Source: Chloroflexota bacterium (GTDB taxonomy: Bacteria > Chloroflexota > Dormibacteria > CF-121). Taken from it: DNA of 8,934 nucleotides. Below, piece after piece: positions 4,797 to 8,934 of the stretch. Every line of letters starts with the position of its first letter. Positions within the stretch are counted from its first letter, which is position 1. The stretch spans positions 1 to 8,934 of the forward strand of contig VBFF01000157.1 in the NCBI GenBank assembly GCA_005889285.1. Reading direction: 5' to 3'. The notes beneath the pieces are model-generated. The model was given only the letters and a program-made list of their open reading frames with translations, searched no databases and was not told the DNA's origin. The position numbers were made by a program, and so were the translations under genes.

Positions 4797-6048
4797 TCGC
4801 CTTCATCGCCGCGTCGTAGGCCTTCTGCAGCGGACCGAAGGTCTTGAACTCGTAGTCGGCCGGGACGGTCTCCGCCGGAGTTGCCATCGCCGTCAACGCC
4901 GCGTTCCTCGCATCGGTGTATTGCTTGATCCCCGCCGCATCCTTGGCCTGGATAGCCTGGACGAGGCTCTCGGTGTTCGTCATGACCTCGCTAAAGCTGC
5001 TGACCTGCTTGGCGATTTGGGGTGGCAAGCCGGCCGCGTGGGAGTAGGAGAGGGCCAGCTCGATTTTCTGCTGCGCGTCGGGATATGGGGCGCCGGCCGC
5101 CACGAGGTCGTGCTTGGCGAGCGCGACACCAATCTTTGTGTAGTCGGCGAGCGCATCGTTGTACGGCTGGATGACTTTGATCTCATTGGCGGCCGCCGTC
5201 AGCGCCTGGTCCGCCTGCTTGAGGCCGTTGAGCGCGGCAGCGACTCGGTGCCGCGTATCCGCGATGCTCGCGCTCTTTGAGGGTGTGACCCACTGGAGGA
5301 CGGTCAGCCGCTGGTCGATCGACGTCAGGGCGGCTTCGTCGGATTGGACCAGGGTGAGCCCATCGTTGAACGACGTGGCCAGCTTGTCGAAATGCGCCTT
5401 GGCGGCGACCGGATCGGTCGGGCTGGCGCGCAGCGTCAAGGCCTGGGTGAAGGCGGCATCGACCCTGTCCTGGTGGGAGGCGGCCGACTTCAGAGTCTGA
5501 GTGGCGCTGGATGTCTGGCCGGACGCTACCGCCGGGATGACTCCAATGAACAGGACCAGCAGCACCAGCAGAGCCACGATCACGAAGCCCACACGGGCCG
5601 CCCCCCGCGCGATCCGCTCCGGATATTGAAGGAGGGCAGGTGGCAGTGTCACCGGCAGGGTGAGGGTCCGGCCAAACAACTGGAGCGTCGTCCCGGCAGC
5701 CGCAGCCGGTTGTCCCTGCGCCGGGTAGGGCGCATAACCAGGGTCGGGGCCATAGGCACCAGCTTGCTGCGGATATCCCGGTGGGCCGTATGCCGGGTAG
5801 CCGGGCTGGCCCGGATATCCCGGCGGAGCGCCGGGGTATTGGGGCTGTTGGGGATAGGCCTGAGGAGGGTAGCCTGGCGCACCGTAGCCCTGGGGCGGGC
5901 CCGGCGGTTGTCCCTGCGGATAGCCGGGCGGCGCATAGGTCGGCTGCGGCGGCGGCAATGGGTTGCGGCAATTCGCGCAGGCCTGGGCGCCCGGCTGGTT
6001 CCAGGTGGCGCCGCAATAAGGGCACGGAGGCGATTGGTAGGCCTGCAT
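4780..6048 (-). CDS. Zinc-ribbon, Pro/Gly/Tyr-rich, single-pass membrane protein
   Basis: This 422-aa protein has four visible parts. Residues 9-27 carry CPYC...CANC (Cys9, Cys12, Cys24, Cys27), a zinc-ribbon. Residues 31-118 are low complexity, made of Pro, Gly, Tyr, Gln and Ala with many GYP units. A strongly hydrophobic helix spans about 152-175 (VGFVIVALLVLLVLFIGVIP), preceded by Arg residues, which predicts a cytoplasmic N-terminus. Residues 177-422 are an Ala-rich, largely helical extracytoplasmic domain (for example the QTLKSAASHQDRVDAAFTQA region). No enzyme motif is visible. Zinc-ribbon plus disordered linker plus membrane helix is common among unassigned proteins of high-GC Gram-positive-type bacteria, possibly in sensing or cell-envelope roles. 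The ATG has no Shine-Dalgarno site; a 12-bp palindrome lies 5-16 nt upstream. It is the last gene of the minus-strand block. Function unknown. Confidence 0.82.
   Translation of the reverse strand: MQAYQSPPCPYCGATWNQPGAQACANCRNPLPPPQPTYAPPGYPQGQPPGPPQGYGAPGYPPQAYPQQPQYPGAPPGYPGQPGYPAYGPPGYPQQAGAYGPDPGYAPYPAQGQPAAAAGTTLQLFGRTLTLPVTLPPALLQYPERIARGAARVGFVIVALLVLLVLFIGVIPAVASGQTSSATQTLKSAASHQDRVDAAFTQALTLRASPTDPVAAKAHFDKLATSFNDGLTLVQSDEAALTSIDQRLTVLQWVTPSKSASIADTRHRVAAALNGLKQADQALTAAANEIKVIQPYNDALADYTKIGVALAKHDLVAAGAPYPDAQQKIELALSYSHAAGLPPQIAKQVSSFSEVMTNTESLVQAIQAKDAAGIKQYTDARNAALTAMATPAETVPADYEFKTFGPLQKAYDAAMKAIKSGR
5695..5958 (-). repeat. Low-complexity coding tract (Gly-Tyr-Pro-rich linker)
   Basis: This stretch encodes residues 31-118 of the zinc-ribbon membrane protein. 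At DNA level it is an irregular array of short units translating to GYP, PGY, PQ and YPQ. It is too degenerate to be a strict tandem repeat. Such arrays can vary in length through slippage, and similar Tyr/Gly/Pro/Gln segments in other proteins are disordered and can self-associate. Confidence 0.6.
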
Positions 6049-6052
6049 AGCT

Positions 6053-6064
6053 GCGCCGCGGCGC
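6053..6064. promoter_or_regulatory. 12-bp GC palindrome before the zinc-ribbon gene start
   Basis: GCGCCGCGGCGC is a perfect palindrome lying 4 nt from the ATG at 6048 on the minus strand, where a ribosome-binding site would be expected. It could be a protein-binding site or a small structure that limits translation. In GC-rich DNA a chance origin is possible. Confidence 0.3.
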
Positions 6065-6084
6065 TACCCATGCAACTCGGCGCG

Positions 6085-6107
6085 GACCGGGAACCTTTCG
6101 CCCGGTC
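6085..6107 (-). terminator. Weak hairpin at the end of the DUF72 gene
   Basis: GACCGGG (6085-6091) and CCCGGTC (6101-6107) form a 7-bp stem with a 9-nt loop, starting at the DUF72 stop codon. No T-run follows on the minus strand, so it is not a classical intrinsic terminator. It may only stabilise the mRNA end, and the zinc-ribbon gene could still be read through from upstream. Confidence 0.3.
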
Positions 6108-6987
6108 AGGTCAGGAGCTGGGCCAGATCCTCCGCATTGCGGACGGCGTAATCCGAATAGCAGTTGTTGAAAACGGCATGCACCTCGCCGGCACGCTTTG
6201 CCATGTCGCGCAGGTTGGGGACCCACGGCTGTAGCTCGCTCGGCTGGTAGAGGTAACGGAATTTTTCCGCCGTGCTGATCCCTTTCTTCTCCCAGGTCTC
6301 GCGGTTGCGCCCGTGAAAGCGGACCATCCCCAGTGGCGCCGTCACGGCGACCACCGGCGGCACGCTCGAGGAAAAGCCCTGCGGCTCGTCGACCACGATG
6401 TAGGTGAAGCCGTGCTGCTCGAGGAATTCGAGGACGCGCGCGCGCCGCTCCTCCGTCATCCACAATTTCTGGCGAAACTCGATCGCGATCCCGAAGGCGG
6501 GGAGCCACTCCCGCAGGTCTTCCATGAAGCGATACGAAGCCGGCGACGGCAGAAACCACTTGGGGAACTGAAACACGACTGCCCCCAGCTTGCCGGCATC
6601 CTGTAATGGCTGGAGCCCCTCTCGAAAACGATCCCAGACGCTCTCCTTGTCTTTCGGGGCCAGGTCTTTGAAATAGAGATTGCCCTTGGAATCGCCAACC
6701 TTCTCGCGCAGGTCTTTGGGCAGTCTCGACGGCGGCGTCGGGTGCTGCGTGAGCAGCGCGTGCGCTTTGGTGTTGAAGGTAAAATCCTTCGGCGTCCGTT
6801 CGACCCAGAGCTGCGCGGTCTTCTCATTGGGGATCGCGTAAAAGGTGCTATCGACCTCGACGATGGGGAACTTCGAGGCGTAATAGCGCAGGCGATCCTC
6901 GGCCGTTGTCGCGTCTGGCGGATACCACCCGCTCTTGATCAGGGTTGGCTCCGTCCAGGAGGAAATGCCAACCTTGATGCGACCCAT
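6106..6987 (-). CDS. DUF72 / YecE family protein
   Basis: This 293-aa cytosolic protein belongs to the widespread DUF72 (YecE-like) family, predicted to be TIM barrels of unknown reaction. Family motifs in order: KVGISSWTEP (5-14) and GWYPP; IVEVDSTFYAIP (42-53); FTFNTKAHALLT (69-80); GAVVFQFP (135-142); IAIEFR (167-172); TYIVVDEP (195-202); MVRFHGRN (221-228); and a C-terminal NNCYSDYAVRNAEDL (274-288). All conserved blocks are intact, so the protein is likely functional. The ATG shares one base with the mog stop codon (TGATG), implying translational coupling. No own ribosome-binding site is visible. Coupling to a molybdopterin gene may be chance packing or a hint of related function; no role is established. 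Confidence 0.93.
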   Translation of the reverse strand: MGRIKVGISSWTEPTLIKSGWYPPDATTAEDRLRYYASKFPIVEVDSTFYAIPNEKTAQLWVERTPKDFTFNTKAHALLTQHPTPPSRLPKDLREKVGDSKGNLYFKDLAPKDKESVWDRFREGLQPLQDAGKLGAVVFQFPKWFLPSPASYRFMEDLREWLPAFGIAIEFRQKLWMTEERRARVLEFLEQHGFTYIVVDEPQGFSSSVPPVVAVTAPLGMVRFHGRNRETWEKKGISTAEKFRYLYQPSELQPWVPNLRDMAKRAGEVHAVFNNCYSDYAVRNAEDLAQLLT

Positions 6988-7493
6988 CAGCGGGGACGAT
7001 GGGCGGCGGGGGCATCGCTAACCTCGCCGCGAAGCGTGCGCAGGCCATGCGGCAGAGCTTCCATCACGGCCTCGAGGCTATCGGCGACCCCGCGAGGACT
7101 GCCGGGAAGCGCCAGGACGAGCGTGCGTCCGATCACCCCGGCGAGCGAGCGCGACAGCATCGCGTGCGGCGTCTTGCGCAACCCGGCGGCGCGCATGGCC
7201 TCCGCGATCCCGGGCACCGGATAGTCGAGCATGGGTTCCAGCGCCTGCGGCGTGACGTCGCGCGGACCCAGCCCCGTGCCTCCGGTCAGCACGATCAGGT
7301 CGGGGTCTGTCGCCTGGCGCCAGTCACGAATCTGGCGCTGGATATCTTCGACCTCGTCGCTGACCACCGCGCGGCCGACGATCTCGCAGGGAACGCGCGC
7401 CAGCTCCTCACTGACCTTCTCTCCACTTTCATCGGCGCGTTCGCCACGCGCCCCTTTGGTACTGACGGTCAACACGCACGCACGGAAGCCCAT
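6987..7493 (-). CDS. mog: MogA/MoaB-family molybdopterin-binding protein
   Basis: This 168-aa protein belongs to the MogA/MoaB family, which adenylylates molybdopterin before molybdenum insertion; some MoaB members have no proven activity. Motifs: RACVLTVSTKGARGERADESG (4-24), where the usual text is 'VSD(R/K)G'; VVSDE (43-47); the phosphate-binding LTGGTGLGPRDVTPQA (69-84) with Asp79; VPGIAEAMR (93-101); and ALPGSPRGV (128-136). The Asp of 'VSD' is Thr12 here, a small deviation. The size matches the single-domain proteins rather than MoeA. The ATG at 7493 has no Shine-Dalgarno site, but TAGACT ends 6 nt before it, suggesting an internal leaderless promoter in the 36-nt gap after the upstream gene. 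It is coupled to DUF72 by TGATG. MoaC, an earlier enzyme of the same pathway, lies on the opposite strand 2.2 kb away. Confidence 0.92.
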   Translation of the reverse strand: MGFRACVLTVSTKGARGERADESGEKVSEELARVPCEIVGRAVVSDEVEDIQRQIRDWRQATDPDLIVLTGGTGLGPRDVTPQALEPMLDYPVPGIAEAMRAAGLRKTPHAMLSRSLAGVIGRTLVLALPGSPRGVADSLEAVMEALPHGLRTLRGEVSDAPAAHRPR

Positions 7494-7499
7494 ACCAGC

Positions 7500-7505
7500 A
7501 GTCTA
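7500..7505 (-). promoter_or_regulatory. -10-like hexamer for mog
   Basis: On the minus strand TAGACT is followed by GCTGGT (6 nt) and the ATG at 7493. The hexamer is identical to that before the MBL-fold gene at 79. No -35 match was found. It would allow mog-DUF72 expression independent of the upstream genes. Confidence 0.4.
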
Positions 7506-7529
7506 GAAAGGAGCGGTTCTTCCCGGCCG

Positions 7530-7979
7530 CTAGCCTTCGGCGCGATAAGCGGCGTGCGCGGCGATCGTGCGGCAGAAGTCGGTGACGGCCGCGCCGACGT
7601 CCATCAGGTCGTGGTAACCGAACGGGACGCAGTGATCGAAAGGCGGAAAGCGAACCACGGATGATGCGGGCGCAACATCCGCGTCGTAGAGCGCCAACAC
7701 CGGCCGGCCGCGCCCGAGCAACCATCCGGCCTCGAAGCCAACCCCGATGCTGCGGCCCGTCATTTCCATGCAGCCGGCGTCCGCCTCTAGCAGCTCGCGG
7801 TGCATCATCTCGGCGATCAGCTCGGGGCGGTCGAGGCCGGGCCGGTAGTCGGGATCTGCCACGCGCTCGGCGAGGACGCCCGCGCCGAACTCGCGCAGCG
7901 CCCGGTGCGCCAGCTGGATCGCCTCGAGGCTGCGCGGACCCAGCTCGCCGCTGACCGCCCGGCCGAGGTACACCTTCAC
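7530..7979 (-). CDS. DNPH1 / nucleoside 2-deoxyribosyltransferase-like protein
   Basis: This 149-aa protein resembles the nucleoside 2-deoxyribosyltransferase superfamily, closest by eye to DNPH1 (Rcl), which cleaves the N-glycosidic bond of deoxynucleoside 5'-monophosphates, including hydroxymethyl-dUMP. Seen: an N-terminal VYLGRAVSG phosphate-loop-like strand, VLAERVAD (35-42), and RELLEADAGCMEMTGRSIGVGFEAGWLLGRGRPVLALYD (about 61-99). Glu83 in GVGFEAG matches the catalytic glutamate and Ser77 the conserved serine. In an ungapped alignment the supporting aspartate of DNPH1 falls on a methionine near residue 59, so activity is uncertain. The last 50 residues (SSVVRFPPFDHCVPFGYHDL) are not typical of DNPH1. 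GTG 7979 is chosen because it overlaps the upstream stop as GTGA; a longer frame from 8096 would run through the upstream gene. Confidence 0.75.
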   Translation of the reverse strand: MKVYLGRAVSGELGPRSLEAIQLAHRALREFGAGVLAERVADPDYRPGLDRPELIAEMMHRELLEADAGCMEMTGRSIGVGFEAGWLLGRGRPVLALYDADVAPASSVVRFPPFDHCVPFGYHDLMDVGAAVTDFCRTIAAHAAYRAEG

Positions 7980-8134
7980 GGCTTCAGCACCCTTGGGGCA
8001 GTCTTGCGCTTGGGCCACAAGCCGACCATCAGCATGACCATCCCGAGCACAGGATCGAACGGCAGGACGATGCCCCCGAGAAGCGCACTGAGCCAACGCG
8101 GCCGAAAGCGCCGCATGGCGGGATTATCGGACAT
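7976..8134 (-). CDS. 52-aa membrane protein, unknown function
   Basis: This small protein starts at ATG 8134 (MSDNPAMRRFRPRW) and has a hydrophobic stretch from about residue 14 to 40 (WLSALLGGIVLPFDPVLGMV, then MLMVGLW), flanked by basic residues on both sides (RRFRPR and PKRKTAPR). The FDP in the middle may mark a turn, so either one tilted helix or a short hairpin is possible. The first 11 nt overlap the end of the upstream 122-aa gene, and the stop overlaps the downstream GTG by GTGA. These overlaps are the main evidence that it is a real gene. An in-frame start at 8368 would give a longer Arg/Pro-rich product lying across the 122-aa gene and is unlikely. No family recognised. Confidence 0.6.
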   Translation of the reverse strand: MSDNPAMRRFRPRWLSALLGGIVLPFDPVLGMVMLMVGLWPKRKTAPRVLKP

Positions 8135-8492
8135 CGCCGGGCGGCGTGCCTGTCTCCTTCGACGCCAGGGCATCGGCCGGTTCGTCTTCGACATCGAGCG
8201 GGTTGTCATCGTCGGGATGCGTGTCGCCGGCGATGGCCTCACCCTTCTTTCGCCGCACCGGGCGTTCCGCCGCGAGGGAGCGGACGTCGAGACCCTGGCG
8301 AAGCAGGTGAATGCTCTCCAGGAAGGAAAGTCGCTCAACCAGCCAGCCCACGCGGTAATGGATAGCAAACCAGGTTTCGTTGGGCGCGGGATGACGGTGG
8401 CGGCGCCGCCAGCGCCCTACCGCTTCCTTGAAGGTTGGGGCGAAGCCGCCCTCGCCACCGCCGCGTCGATCGGGTCCCGCATTGGCCGGCAC
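8124..8492 (-). CDS. 122-aa soluble protein, unknown function
   Basis: This hypothetical protein has three visible zones: a Gly/Arg-rich N-terminus (1-37), a helical core (about 41-84: WFAIHYRVGWLVERLSFLES, then IHLLRQGLDVRSLAAERPVR and RKKG), and an acidic, probably disordered tail (DTHPDDDNPLDVEDEP, about 90-105). There is no signal peptide or membrane segment. The GTG at 8492 is supported by TAGAAT placed 6 nt upstream, a leaderless arrangement. It is the first gene of the minus-strand block, followed with an 11-nt overlap by the 52-aa membrane protein. It diverges from the Nif3-like gene across the second copy of the G4/hairpin repeat. I do not recognise the family. Confidence 0.6.
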   Translation of the reverse strand: MPANAGPDRRGGGEGGFAPTFKEAVGRWRRRHRHPAPNETWFAIHYRVGWLVERLSFLESIHLLRQGLDVRSLAAERPVRRKKGEAIAGDTHPDDDNPLDVEDEPADALASKETGTPPGDVR

Positions 8493-8498
8493 GGACGG

Positions 8499-8504
8499 AT
8501 TCTA
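8499..8504 (-). promoter_or_regulatory. -10-like hexamer for the 122-aa gene
   Basis: TAGAAT (five of six matches to TATAAT) on the minus strand is followed by CCGTCC (6 nt) and GTG 8492. No Shine-Dalgarno site is present. The repeat copy at 8513-8553 lies directly upstream. Confidence 0.5.
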
Positions 8505-8512
8505 GTTGTCCT

Positions 8513-8553
8513 TAACGCCCCCACCCCGACCCTCCCCCGCAAGCGTGGGACGG
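8513..8553. repeat. Dispersed G4/hairpin repeat, copy 2, in a divergent promoter spacer
   Basis: This copy is in the same orientation as the one at 91-131 and begins TTAACG. At 8518-8538 the plus strand reads C5-A-C4-GA-C3-T-C5, giving the minus strand a quadruplex pattern with loops 1, 2 and 1. The palindrome arm CCCTCCCCCGC (8530-8540) is intact, but its partner (8543-8553) has two mismatches and the loop is AA. So the quadruplex pattern is kept while the hairpin has decayed. It lies between the 122-aa gene (minus) and the Nif3-like gene (plus), an 85-bp divergent spacer. Confidence 0.75.
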
Positions 8554-8565
8554 AGAGGCAGGGAA

Positions 8566-8571
8566 GATAAT
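8566..8571 (+). promoter_or_regulatory. -10-like hexamer for the Nif3-like gene
   Basis: GATAAT (five of six matches to TATAAT) is followed by GCCGGA (6 nt) and GTG 8578. The ATG at 8570 overlaps this box but is in another frame, so it is not the start. Confidence 0.5.
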
Positions 8572-8577
8572 GCCGGA

Positions 8578-8934
8578 GTGCGGCTCAGCGAGATCATGGC
8601 GATGGCCAATCGCCTCGCCGGCGTTGATCAGACTCCGCCGGACTCGCAGGTCTACCTCGACGGTGACGTGCGTCGGGTCTTTGTCGGCATCGACGTCGAC
8701 CTTGGCGAGCTCCTGCTGGCTCGTTCGCTTGGCGCCGAAGGGGTCATCGCCCACCACCCCATCGGGTCAAAGGCCCGGCTCGGCCTGCCATCGGTCATCG
8801 AGCGGCATGAAGCCCAGATGCGGGAGGAAGGCATCCCGGCCGATCTCGCCCGCGAGAAGATGCTCGAACGCCAGCGGCCGGTGGCCCACGCCCTGCACAC
8901 CACCAACTACGACCGCGTCGTGGATGCGGCGCGC
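8578..8934 (+). CDS. Nif3-like dinuclear metal-binding protein, N-terminal part
   Basis: The first 119 codons of a gene that runs off the right edge. The product begins MRLSEIMAMANRLAG, then YLDGDVRRVFVGIDVDLGEL (26-45), LGAEGVIAHHPIG (51-63) with the His59-His60 metal-ligand pair, and HALHTTNYDRVVDAA (104-118). These are characteristic of the Nif3 / NGG1p-interacting family, often labelled 'GTP cyclohydrolase 1 type 2 homolog', which binds two metal ions; its reaction is not settled. The Asp-Ser-x-Val-Tyr opening and the insertion between the HHP motif and the HxxNYD motif (about 65-103) fit a subgroup with a helical insert rather than the compact E. coli YbgI. The GTG is favoured by GATAAT 6 nt upstream and by the match of the N-terminus to the family. 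It diverges from the 122-aa gene. Confidence 0.85.
   Translation, partial: MRLSEIMAMANRLAGVDQTPPDSQVYLDGDVRRVFVGIDVDLGELLLARSLGAEGVIAHHPIGSKARLGLPSVIERHEAQMREEGIPADLAREKMLERQRPVAHALHTTNYDRVVDAAR

Noticed and set aside
5344..6234. 296-codon open frame on the plus strand
   Set aside because: It is antisense to the zinc-ribbon gene and has an Arg/Gly-rich composition with no recognisable motif.
5183..6559. 458-codon open frame on the minus strand
   Set aside because: It lies across the DUF72 and zinc-ribbon genes in another frame and its product is rich in Arg, Pro, Gly and Ala, as expected for a shadow frame in GC-rich DNA.
7976..8368. Long 130-codon version of the small membrane protein
   Set aside because: The first 78 codons are Arg/Pro/Ser-rich and overlap the 122-aa gene completely; the ATG at 8134 gives a compact membrane protein.
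1..8934. CRISPR array, insertion sequence, toxin-antitoxin or phage module
   Set aside because: No regularly spaced repeats, transposase motifs, terminal inverted repeats or target duplications were seen. The XRE gene has no toxin-like partner beside it.

Overview
The window is GC-rich bacterial chromosome with tightly packed genes, 1-17 nt overlaps at several junctions and many GTG starts. The gene set is mostly housekeeping: endonuclease IV, DNA polymerase IV, MoaC, a MogA/MoaB-type protein, DUF72/YecE and a Nif3-like protein. The coding density, the frequent apparent leaderless starts and the LppX/LprG-like exported protein suggest a high-GC Terrabacteria lineage, such as Chloroflexota, Dormibacterota or an actinobacterial relative. 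This placement is inference from gene content and style. No rRNA, tRNA, CRISPR array, transposase, prophage gene or plasmid origin was seen.

Layout. At 1-79 (minus) lies the N-terminus of a metallo-beta-lactamase-fold protein. It diverges from endonuclease IV (153-1004, plus), which is translationally coupled to a HAD-family hydrolase (1001-1789). A small XRE-type HTH regulator follows (1827-2123) with its own TATAAT box and an inverted repeat upstream. An exported LppX/LprG-like protein faces it (2136-2885, minus). After a 211-bp divergent intergenic region come dinB (3097-4302) and moaC (4299-4796), overlapping by ATGA. From the other side a minus-strand block runs 8492 to 4780: a 122-aa unknown, a 52-aa membrane protein, a DNPH1/nucleoside deoxyribosyltransferase-like protein, a MogA/MoaB-type protein, DUF72, and a zinc-ribbon membrane protein whose 3' end overlaps moaC. 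At the right edge a Nif3-like gene starts on plus (8578) and leaves the window.

Biological themes. Several genes fit base-damage repair or nucleotide hygiene: endonuclease IV, Pol IV, the DNPH1-like hydrolase and possibly the HAD protein. Two molybdenum-cofactor steps, MoaC and MogA/MoaB, lie on opposing strands 2.2 kb apart.

The most distinctive signal is regulatory. Two copies of a C-rich/palindromic repeat (91-131 and 8513-8553) each sit in a short divergent promoter spacer. Both keep a canonical G-quadruplex pattern on the minus strand (G5-N-G3/4-NN-G3/4-N-G5) fused to a hairpin. The flanking genes, and dinB and mog as well, show a -10-like hexamer 6-7 nt before the start codon, which predicts leaderless mRNAs. 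Other candidate regulatory structures are an 11-bp tandem repeat upstream of dinB and a 9-bp inverted repeat beside the HTH gene's -10 box.
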